Assembly (NCBI RefSeq): GCF_047495875.1 | Contig: NC_092459.1 | Span: 91,001,560 to 91,065,559, forward strand | DNA length: 64,000 nucleotides | Direction of reading: 5' to 3' | From: Pithys albifrons albifrons | Taxonomy: Eukaryota > Chordata > Aves > Passeriformes > Thamnophilidae | Part shown: in pieces, positions 10,721 to 21,300 of the stretch | Numbering within the stretch: position 1 is the first letter of the stretch | Layout of the letters: every line of letters starts with the position of its first letter | Notes under the pieces: model-generated | Databases searched by the model: none | Told to the model about the DNA's origin: nothing | What the model saw: only the letters and a program-made list of their open reading frames with translations | Translations under genes and position numbers: made by a program

Positions 10721-10894
10721 AAATGGACCTTAGGACTTAAACGGTGGGGCCAGTTCTGTGCACGCTGTGCCTCACCTAAAAAATCCACTGTGCAGGCTGG
10801 AAGGGCACACCCACGTGGGGAGAGCCCTGCCCAAATCTGCGTTTGCCAAGTCTGGCCATACATACATACATACAAAACAGGTACTTGCCAAGGG

Positions 10895-11300
10895 AAGGCG
10901 GGGCGCACCAGCGCCCCGGGCGCTGCTGGGGAGGCGGCGCCGTGGCGCCGTGGCGGGCCGGGCACGGGGGGCGGGCACGGAGGGCCAGCAGGGGCGGCAC
11001 CGGAGGGGCGGCACCGAGGGCGGGCACGGGGGGCGGCACCGAGGGCGGGCACCGGGAGAGCCCGCGGCGCAGCCGGCGAGGGTCCCTGCGGGTAAGGGGC
11101 GGGCGGGGTGTCTCAGCGAGTCCCTTCCCCGCTGCCATAGACGCTTTCCCAGGCGAGTTCCGCCCGCTCTGGGCCCGGGGAGGGCCGGGGTGGCCGCGGG
11201 GCGGTTCGGGGCGGGGAGCGCGGGCGGCAGGGCCCGGGGCCGCCTCTGCCTCTGCCTCTGCGGCGCGGGCGGTCGGGCCCGTGTCTTCCCGTGACTGCCG
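10895..11300 (+). promoter_or_regulatory. THADA: CpG island, probable THADA promoter and 5' UTR exon
   Basis: This is a GC- and CpG-dense block about 1 kb upstream of the THADA start codon, and the only such island close to it. A strong donor, CCTGCGG|GTAAGG (GT at 11092), lies inside it and could end an untranslated first exon that splices to the acceptor at about 12227. No TATA box is evident, as expected for a housekeeping CpG promoter. G runs on the + strand at 10955-10975 fit a G-quadruplex pattern. The transcription start cannot be placed from sequence alone. Confidence 0.7.
10950..11060 (+). repeat. G-rich imperfect tandem repeat in the promoter island
   Basis: Repeating blocks of the form GGGCGGGCACGG and GGGGCGGCACCGAGG occur several times, with unit lengths of about 16-25 bases and imperfect copies. 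It is a short degenerate minisatellite. It contains GGGCCAGCAGGGGCGGCA (10982-10999), a partial fit to a CTCF core. Confidence 0.6.
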
Positions 11301-11409
11301 TGTTCAATACTCCACCTGGGACCGGGTAAATCAGGAGATTTTACCAACGTGTATAAATATGCGGAGAGAGGGTGCGGAGCGGTGTGGCCAGGCTTTATGC
11401 AGCGTGGGC

Positions 11410-11672
11410 AGTACCAGGACGGGAGGCCGTGGGCACGAACTGAAGCACGGGAGGGTCTCTCAGACCACCGAGAAGCACCAGATGTGGCGTGAGGGTGTCC
11501 GAGCACTGACACAGGTGGTCCGGAGAGGCTGTGGCGTCTCCATCCTTTGAAACATCTAAAAGATACCCGGACATGGGCCTCGGTCACTGGCTCCACGTGG
11601 CTCAGCTTGAGCAGTGGGTTGGTCCGCATCACCCCCAAAGGTCTCTTCCGACCTTTGCTGTTCTGTTGTTGA
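11410..11672 (+). mobile_element. Old CR1 LINE 3' fragment, sense
   Basis: Diverged CR1 3' region. It includes GGCACGAACTGAAGCACGGG, then GAGGGTGTCCGAGCACTGAC, then GAGCAGTGGGTTGGTCCGCA, and finally AAGGTCTCTTCCGACCTTTG. It sits in the 5' UTR intron just downstream of the THADA CpG island. It is older and more CpG-rich than the copy at 17571-18128. Confidence 0.8.
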
Positions 11673-12227
11673 TAATCTTTTAAATCAGTGAAACTGCAAG
11701 AACATTAAATTTCCACCATCTAAAGCAAGAAGAGTAACTTGTTATTTGTAACACCCATAATAGCAAGGCAGTTTTGTTTGCTACACTGTTCTAACTTGAC
11801 GTCAGTGCAAGTTCAATGGATTTTGAACAGTAAACGAAAGCAACAGAAGTTTTATGCCATTAGTGTCATCCATCTGCAGGATGGTTCCAAATCGGGCTCC
11901 AGGGTCATACCACAGACTAAGTAACAAGTGCAGCAAAACCTCCAGTGAGACAGTTTGTCATTCATACAGCAATTGCTGTTTACCATGAGTTCCATTTTGT
12001 GCCGTGAAGTTTGGGTGAATTTTGTGTGAAATGCTTGAAATAGTTGAAGTTGATGACATTAAAGAGAGCTATTACCTTGAAAAAAAAATTGCACAGGTAA
12101 TGCAATAAACATCATTTCAGGACAGTGAAAAGGAAGTGTTTTCATAGGAAATGTTTTTAATTATGCTTTTGAAACAATGTGACCTGTTGGTTTGATTGTT
12201 TTTGTTTGTTTTGTTTTGTTTTTGAAG
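11673..12227. other. THADA 5' UTR intron, right part
   Basis: AT-rich sequence between the old CR1 copy and the first coding exon. It ends in a long T/G-rich tract (12190-12226) and TTTTTGAAG, the likely acceptor of the first coding exon. Nothing else is recognised. Confidence 0.5.
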
Positions 12228-12327
12228 GAGGTATTTCTCTAATCAGCTGAAATGGTTTTAAAGAAGAAGAAGGAAGTTCAGGTGGATGCATTCTTTCTTG
12301 ATGGTCATCAGTTTGAAAAACTTCAGA
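12228..12327 (+). CDS. THADA: THADA coding exon 1 (with 24 bases of 5' UTR)
   Basis: The acceptor is TTTTTGAAG|GAGG after a long T-rich tract; an alternative is AATCAG|CTGAA at 12246. Both leave the ATG at 12252-12254 as the start. The exon encodes residues 1-25, beginning [15 protein letters not shown] like the human MGVKKKKE start. The donor is CTTCAGA|GTAAGT and the exon ends in phase 1. Confidence 0.92.
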
Positions 12328-15300
12328 GTAAGTAGACTGTATTTTTCTGAACCAATGTGTGATTTCTCTTGCCTTGAGTAACTACCGAAATGGATCTGTT
12401 TTTTGCTTGTTATGTTTTATTTCTAGTGGTTTTGCTTTGTGGGCGTTATGTGTGTTTTCTCTTCTGTGGTTTGTTTTTATTTTGTAAGGACAATGACTTC
12501 TTCCCTTGACACAGTTTAAAAAATTGTGGGTTTGATTTGAAGACTCTTCATTTTGTTTCATCTTTGGTATGAAGGTGGTAGAAGGTCCTCCCTTGTGATC
12601 CCACCTGCATGCCTGTAATTGATTGATATCTGAAGTACTAGCCTTAATATGTGGGCTAATACCAAATTTCTAAGAATCACAGAATGATTGGAAGGTTTTC
12701 TGGAGGTCATCTTGAGTGTAATTTTTCCAGTATTTGTGTTTTCTGTAGTAAATTTAATCTAAACATCAGGAAAGACTGTGTTAATGTGAGGATGACTGAG
12801 CACTGGCACAGCTTTTACAGTGAAGTCTGAGAGTCTCCACCCTTGGAGGTATTCAGAAGCTGTGTGGCCATGGTCCTGGGCAGCCAGCTCTAGATGACCC
12901 TACTTGAGCAGTGGGATTGGACCAGATGACCTACAGAGGTCCCTTCAAATCAACCATGCTGTAATTTAGTAAAAGTGGTCTTCATACTACAGATGAGGCC
13001 TACTATTATCTTTTATTTTTCATTTATTTTAAAAAAATTGGTGTTAAGGTGTTGTAAGGTAACTTAAGGGTTTGGGGGACCAGTAGACTTACTGGAATAG
13101 GGGAAAACCTAAGAATTAAGCAGTCATTTAATATTATTATAAATTATGTATTGGTTATACTGTTTATGGTAATTTCTTTCTGAAAAGGGGCTTTTCTTCC
13201 AAATGTAGAGTATGCAAAGGCTGAAGAGCAAAACCTGGCTTCTCTGCTTCTGCACTGTGCACAGCTGAGAAATGGCATCCACCAGATCCAGTGTATTAAA
13301 CAAGTAAGATTTTGCTGTTGTTAGTTTGTTTTTTGGTAGCTGTGTCATGTGCACTATCAATGGAAAATGCAGTTCAAAATAAACTTTGTAATGTTTTATG
13401 CATTCCTAGAAACAGGTAAAAAGCAGTTGTTACGGCTGCACAGACACCCACGTAGAAATTTAGTGCTAGTACTTAAATTAGCAAGGGCTGCAGTTACTGA
13501 AAATGGTGGAAGGCAAGCAATACCAAATTTCCTATTTTGTATATATGTATTTTTGGTATTAGAGGTGTTCTTGGAGCATTATTTAACACTTAAAACTCAA
13601 AGGAATATAGTAAATAGAGGATAATTTTGCACCATATGCATGGATGAAGGGGAAATCTGCCACTGTCAATGATGGTATATCCAGAGCTTTCTGTTCATCT
13701 TGTGTTCTTTTGATTACAGATTATGCCATTGGTGAAGAAGATGGATCAGAACTCTGCATGTGATCCCATGGTTAAAGCTTGTTTGGATGTTTTGGGAGAG
13801 ATGTATTTTTCACTGGGTGTGAAGAATCCTTTGAAAAAAGTATTAGCAAGGTAAAAAATTGAGTATTTAGCCTTTATTTTATTTAAATGTTCTCCTTACC
13901 TATTAGTCAGTAATTTGTCATTCACAACAAATTGCTGTAGTTTAATTACTGAAAATTTGTGATACTAATATGTGAATATTAGTACTGTTTTTCTTTTTGG
14001 CTTAGTTAGAAATCTTAATTATAAGTAACTTATCATTGGATAAATAACTCCACAATGCAGTATTATTTTGATCTGTTTCATTATTGAAAAGACAACATAC
14101 TGTGTAATTAGCAATTGAATTTCAAAATCCAATGTTAGAGTAGAAATTTAAAACACTACTGTTAAAAAAAATCTCAGCTTTGTCAAGAGAAAGCAGTTCA
14201 TAGGAGTCACAACAAAACGGTGGTTTCTTATGCTTATGTTTATTGCAATTAACTTTTTCTATTGCAAAATTACTGCTGTATTTTATAGTCAATTTATTAC
14301 AGCCTTAAAGTTTTCTAAGATCCAGTGCTTACCTGTTTTCCTTTCTTTGTCTGAAAAGATTCACTGTCCCACTAGAGATGCAAGGCTTCCATCCTGTATT
14401 TGCAGGCCAGAGCTTTACTCCCCTTTGACAGGTTTACTAGCTGCAAAATTAGAACCTGCATGTTTATTTTAAAACAGACTATGTCTTGATGCAGGAAGCA
14501 ACATCTGTTTATTGGAGTTGTAGCTGACATTGACTTTAGTCAGGTGGATGTTCAACACCTCGATATAAGCAAACTGCTTGTGCTATTTCTTACCTTTGCA
14601 GTTCACTGAATGGTCTTCCTGAAGAGTTGATGATGTTAGCTGTGCAAAGCTTTGTGTGCTGCCTTAGGGAAGAACTGAAAACCACAGATGTGTATTTGTA
14701 CAGAAAAGTATTGGACAACCTTGCTTCCTGCATGGAAGACTTCAGCATAGGTACAGTGGCATCAAATAATGTGTCTTCTGGTTTAATTTGCCCAACACTG
14801 GTTTGCACCTTGGTGCCACACCTGATAGTAGATGTTACGTAAAATAGATAGTGCTGGCTAGTATTCAGTACTTAAAATACATTTTCTTTCCTCTAGGTAA
14901 AGCAAGTATTAAGAACCTGTTTGAAGAAGGTAAACTTATATTTAGAGTAAAATAAGCTTCACTGCAGATTATTGGGGGAGGGGTGTGTGTGAAGAAGTTA
15001 CTGAAATGTTGGTTTAATTTGTGGATGGAGTGGAAGAAACACCACTATATGGATAACTGTTCATTGTAGCTGGGTATGATGTGTATGTGTGATTGCTTTG
15101 CTGGAATTTTTCTATTTTATTTCTCTTTTAAGTAAATTCATGCCATATTTATTTTCACTAGTTCTTCAGTTTCTGCAGAAGTCACTACTTGACATACAGG
15201 AAGAAAACAGGCAAGTGAATTAATATAAGCTCTATTTTATCTGTTTTTATTTCACTCTTGCAAGATGATTTGGCTTGGTTTGAAGTATCACTTTGATAGT

Positions 15301-18300
15301 CATACATTGTTGAAAGATGGGAATGTCATTTTACAGTGATGTGTATTTTAAATAAAAGAAAAGCTACTGATTAGTTTCTTTTGTGGCAATATGATATAAA
15401 ATAACAGAGGTAATGCACTGATACTGTGTTAGAGCTACTACATCTAAGGGAGACTTTTGAGTTGCAGTTTTGCTATCTGAATTGCAACTAAACAGTTTAA
15501 TCAATAGATATAAAATTCAGACAGAGTAGTACTCTGTCACTTTCCATGAGTGTTTAATTCAGTATTGATAATCTGTTTAGTGTGTCACAGCAGTCATCAT
15601 TTAATACCTTGACATTTTCCAGCATTGAATAAAGTGAGGCCTCTTTGCTGTGATCTCTCGTTGTGTACCCAGAGGAGAAAGATACTTAATGTGGTGTTTT
15701 GCACACTGAAAGTTTAGATATTTTCTGTCTTCCTGGTAGAAGAAAGTTATAGAAATGTTTTGCACATGCAGAAGGTACTTGAAAAGTGAGAAAGGAGCAG
15801 CACTTCATTCTGTTGGTCCTTTTGGAAAGTTTCTGGAAAAGTTCAGTTCTGCTCAGTCAGAATCAAAGAGACAAAGTTTGTCACAGGAACCTGCAGAAAG
15901 GGTAGCAGAATTTGTCATTTTGTTAACTTCATTTTAGCAAACTTTCCTGTTCCTTTAGTTACATATCTGGTCATATATTGTTTTCTGGGGATGGTGAAGA
16001 ATGGCTTTATTAGCCTTTTTTGTGCATGTTTGTCTTTTTTTTTCCACAGAAAGAATCATGGAAATCGTATTGTTCAGACTCGGCTGATGCATGACTTACT
16101 AATAGCCATTAAAGTTTCAATGATGCTTATACAGAAATTACAAGAAAATATCCAAGGAAATCTTTGGAAATGCAGTGACTCTTTTGTCTGGCAGTGTATA
16201 TGTAGTTTACTGAAAAGCTCCACAAACTTCCTAATGGATGGTAAGTTTAGTAACATTTAAGCCCAAATATTTTTACTAAATCAGTCTTGTTGTCTTTGTT
16301 GTGAACACAGTCTGTATGTCTAAAAACTAAGTTTAGATTGAATGGAAATTGATTTATGGAGATTAATGGGAGTGGGTGCAGTAGTTGGTCTTTTGGCAAG
16401 CTGTGGTTTGTAGATTGCAGCTTTGGAGTCTACAGTTTAACTTGTCCTATCACAAAAAACCAAGGTAAATGCTATTACTAATAATTCAGAAACTAACATA
16501 AATGCTTTTGGGACTCACTGAATGTCTGTGCCTATCAGAAATTTACACATCTCTGTGAATTATACGGTTAAAACTATTTATGAGTAAATTATAACTGATT
16601 GTGTTTTATTCTTATACAGATGTTTCTGTACAGTAGAATTTAACTTGTGTCCAAAGCCTCTGCCACAGCCCTCCTTGTCTTAGTGGGCACTTGTATAAAT
16701 TCTGTTAAAAAGTATTAGCAGTTTCCTATTACACTAGAACATAAATTCATTAATACTTGCTATCCAGGTGGACACTATATATTTGTGATTATACAACTAT
16801 AAGTAGTCCAGGAAAATCCAATCCCATCTTTATACTTCAGATACATGGTTGTAGAACACAATGTTTCCTGCACTCTAATGTAAAATATCTTTCCCTGCCA
16901 TATAGCAACACTGCTGCAAACTGTTCAGACTACCTCAGGACTGGCTGTTATTCTGTTTACTAGAGCTATGTATGAACCAGTTGAGGAATTACCTTCCTTG
17001 GTAAGTGTATTTCTTCACTAAGACTGTGCAATGTCATAGTGGTGTTAGTCTGTGCTATCAGAGTTGCTTGAGGCTTTGCTGATACAGGGGCTTGCCAATG
17101 TCTGCCTCAGTCTTCAGAGGGAGCATAAATCTTTTCTTTTCTCCTCGCCATTTGAAATAGTAAGAGACCAGGGTTTAGAATTTGAGAAAAGCAGTGTACA
17201 AGAAAACTCTTCAGATCTTCTAAGTTCTGCACCAAATAGCTTTTCTCCTGTGCTGAGATACTGTAAAATGGGCGTTACCTTGCTGTTCCAGGTCAGTGAC
17301 TTGCTTCTGGGGACAATGACACATGCAGGTGTGCCAGCGTGGTTTGTGAGCAGCTGTGGGGCTCTGTGCACGGCACAACTCCCGGACTCAGCCCGCCTCT
17401 TTCTTTGCCATGGAGCACTGGCTATGTTGGATTGGAAGAATGGCAGCATGGGTGAAAATGGAGAGAAACTATTATTAAATATTGCAACAGTTTTGCTGTC
17501 TTTGAGCTCAGAGTAAGTCTGTGTTTTGATTTGTGTTCTTTTGTATTTGAGAGGAGGGGTTTATCAAAAATAGCGTGGCCAGCAGGACCAGGGCAGTGAT
17601 CCTTCCCCTGTACTCTGCGTTGGTGAGGCCACACCTTGAGTATTGTGTTCAGTTCTGGGCCCCTCAGTTCAGGAAAGATATTGAGGTGCTGGAGCGGGTC
17701 CAGAGAAGAGCAACAAGGCTGGTGAAGGGACTGGAGCACAAGCCCTATGGGGAGAGGCTGAGGAAGCTGGGGGTGTTTAGCCTGGAGAAGAGGAGGCTCA
17801 GAGGTGACCTCATCACTGTCTAGAACTACCTGAAGGGAAGTTCTAGCCAGGTGGGGTTTGGTCTCTTCTCCCAGGCACTCAGCAATAGGACAAGGGGGCA
17901 CGGGCTCAAGCTCTGCCAGGGGAAATTTAAGTTGGAGATCAGAAAAAAATTCTTTCCAGAGAGAGTAATCGGGCATTGGAGGTGGTGGATTCCCCATCCC
18001 TGGAGGTTTTTAAGGTGAGGTTGGACGTGGCAGTGAGTGCCATGATGTAGTAAAGGGACTGGAGTTGGACCAAGGGTTGGACTTGATGATCTCAGAGATC
18101 TTTTCCAACCCAATCGATTCTATGATCTTTTTACTTCCATTTTCACATGACTCCTATGGTCCTGGGAGAATATCTCTTTGATGTTTTCAGTGTAATGATA
18201 TTAGATTTTGCCACAGATCATGTAATCTTTTTAAGACCGTGAGAATAACACTATAAATTTGAAAAATATAATGATAATTTTAAGTTCCAATTTTTTCTTG

Positions 18301-21300
18301 CACACTGAAATAAAACTTTGTTTTCTAATAAGAGTGAAATTAATTTATGAACTCCTTTATGGTAACATGTGTCAGAATCAGTTCTTATGTAGACAAATAA
18401 ACTTTTTAGTTTCAGGACATCACATCTTGTCCTTCTAAAAGTTAAGAGAAAACCCAGTGTGCTGGTGAAGGGAATACTTGAAGTAAGATGAGTTTTAGTT
18501 TTTTTTCTGGCTGCAAGCATTGACTGCTTGCACAAAATGGCCTACCAGCATTATTGGATTGGGGATTAAAACATATATTCAGTTCAACCTTTGTTCCTGC
18601 CTTGGAGGTCAGTTTTGTGATTTTTATTTTTGTACATATGGTACTCAGTTTTTGATGGTTTTGTATGGCAATGGTCAGTTTTGTGATTTTTATTTTTGTA
18701 CATATGGTACTCAGTTTTTGATGGTTTTGTATGGCAATGGAAAGTTCTCCTTATATTTTCAAGAAGCATGCAATAACATAATGCTGCCCAAATATTAGCA
18801 GGTGCATAGTAATTTTTATTTTTGCTTTTAAAAACCAAGTGTGGCTTGTAAGGTTTCTTTTCTCCATATTTAGCTGTGGCCACTTAATAGCATGTTAGGT
18901 AACTAAGCATGTGCTTTGCAACATTCAGTTCATCACTTCTCTGTTCATTCCTTTTCCTTAAGGAATGGCTAGTGTCTCCTTACCTGTTTTTGTAGAAGTT
19001 AAACAAATGTGATGAATAATTACTTGAAACACTTTTTTTTAAAATGATAAATGAAAATAATGAACTTTATTTTTGTTTGTTCTTTTTAAAAGGTTAAAAG
19101 AAGCCAGTCTGGCAACTTGTTTGTCCAGAGTCCTTGCTATCTGGACTAATTCAGCACTGGCTGTCCTCATTTCAGGCTCTCCAAATCTGAAAATCAAGCT
19201 TAATGGGAACTCTGACATAATTGGGCAGCTGCTGGAGTACAGTTATACACACTGGGACCACCCTCTGGATGCCATTAGGCACCAAACAAAATTGATATTC
19301 AAGAATCTTCTTCAGATACACCAAACCACTATTGGTGGATCCAATGAAAAATCAGACCCATTCTTTGCAAGGCTGATAAAGCATTTACTAAGCTTGGATT
19401 GGCATGTGAAAGGGAAATACTCTTCTCTTAGCTGTCTTGTGGAGTGTGTGGGCACTGAAAATATACTGCGGCTGGACAGAACAATTCCAGTACAAATCCT
19501 GGATGTGATGAATGATCAGTCTCTTGCACCTTATGCAAGTGATCTTCTGGAAACCATGTTTACAAATCACAAGGCCCATTTTACTCTGAGTTTTCAAGAT
19601 CATGCCTGGATTGACCAGTGGCACAACATCTGGGTTTCTCCTCTTCTAGTAATACTGTGTGAAGGGAACCATGACCAAACTACTTACATAATAGATTATT
19701 ATTTACCAAAATTGCTCAAATGTAACCCGGACAGTCTGAGCTACATGATTAGAATTCTTCAGGCCTCTGCAGATGCTAATCTGGGTAAGAAAATAAATTT
19801 TGTATTTGTAGTTATGATTTCTTTTTTTAAATCTCAGACATGCAAGTCCTGATCTATTATTGTTGTTAGAGTTAACTTCTTAGAAAAATTCCAGATGGTT
19901 ATTATTGCTATTATTATTTCACAGTGAAAGTCATAATAATGATGTGTGTCTTCATGCCATGAGCAAGATAATTAGTACTCCTTCCCACCTAGTGGGTGCC
20001 TTACTGTTCTCTTTACTTGCCAGGGTTTGTTACATATCCATATTTTCTTCTATTATTTTTCTGCTCTGTGGTTATTTCTTACACTGGCATGTCCAGTAAC
20101 AGAGTTTTACAGATTGTTTTTTCTTGCAAATATGTGGATATGAGATTCAGGACTCTCTTGTAGTTTTTTTACATGATCTAGTGTAATTCCGAACTAATGG
20201 CTTGTGAGACCTCACAAGGTCTTTTTTTTCTCATATGATGTGTTCAAGATGAAGCTTCTCGGGAACCAGGCAATTTGGAAGTAGTTTAGCCTGTAACAGC
20301 ACTGTCTTTTGGGATTTATGGGGTAGAAATAAAAGGGGGTGGGGGTTGGTTGTGTTGAAAGTATTGGGAGTTTCTAACAAGCATTGCAAATAGTACGTTG
20401 TTTGTGTAATTATTACTGGGTTTCTTTCTTTTAGGGTCTTGCAGTACTAGAGGAGCTCTTGGAGCATTAATGGCATGTCTGAGAACAGCCAGGGCTCATG
20501 GACACCTGGAACTTTCAAATGTCATGAGCAATGGTCTTGTATCCACTGAATGTATAAAACAAGGTCTAGTTCACCAGCACAGTCAGGTAAAGGGACAACC
20601 TTTTATGTGGACCTTTGACTTAGATTAACTACTTTGATCCTGACCACTGTGTCAGCATTGTTTTAAGACAATGGTATCCTCATAGGTGGTGGTAACTCTT
20701 TTGTGTTTAAATTAACTTTCAAATATCTTTCAGGTTTGCATTGATGCTTTAGGTTTACTTTGTGAAACCCATCGTACCACAGAAATTGTGTCTATGGAAG
20801 AAATGCAGCTAATTCGATTTTTTATGATGTACAACTTGAACAGTCAGTCTCCTTCAGTAAGACAACAGATTGTTTCTTTACTGAGAAAGGTAATTTCAAA
20901 CTATGAGCAATGTGTAGAGTGCCTATTATGTTAGTTATAATAACATTAAAAGAAAATAAATTCCTGAGTATGTTACAGAGTTTCGCATCTAAAAGACCAG
21001 GACTATGCTGTGTATATCATCCACCTGAATGGTGTTAAGTCACTGCAGGCAAGGATGGCCTAAACGAAAAAAATTAAGTGGTGGAGACACAGTAACTTGG
21101 TCATGAATGGTAGCAGGTGTTGCTTAACCTGTCAATGCATGCACACTCTGCCAATAGTAAAAAAGCAAGGTGCTGTATGGTAAGCAATGACCCTTGTGTT
21201 GCCTTTGCTGCCGACCCAGGTGGTGCTTACATGGATTTGTCACACCTCAGACAAATTCACAGTCACTTAATCACCCTCAGAAACCTGACCTGGAAGACAA

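Larger units (their letters stand above)
13304..17291. other. THADA introns 2-8, non-exonic parts
   Basis: Short introns (146-839 bases) between coding exons 2 and 9. Chance ORFs occur (13349-13624, 14230-14472, 15755-15937) without support. I recognise no repeats or RNA genes. Intron 6 (15211-16049) uses a GC donor. Confidence 0.6.

Noticed and set aside
10393..11638. ORFs up to 288 codons on both strands across the THADA CpG island
   Set aside because: Same cause: GC-rich repeat DNA. The frames run through the tRNA/5S pieces, the CpG island and CR1 sequence without exon logic.
17052..17291. Open frame upstream of THADA coding exon 9
   Set aside because: It is in frame by chance. Homology to human THADA begins right after the acceptor at 17291, and the upstream residues have no counterpart.
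17575..17823. 82-codon ORF resembling a reverse transcriptase end
   Set aside because: It is the C-terminal part of CR1 ORF2 in a truncated LINE copy, not a host gene. It is annotated as part of the mobile element.
18520..18798. ORF with a repeated 22-residue block
   Set aside because: It is created by the 66-bp tandem duplication in an intron. There are no exon signals and the composition is that of AT-rich DNA.
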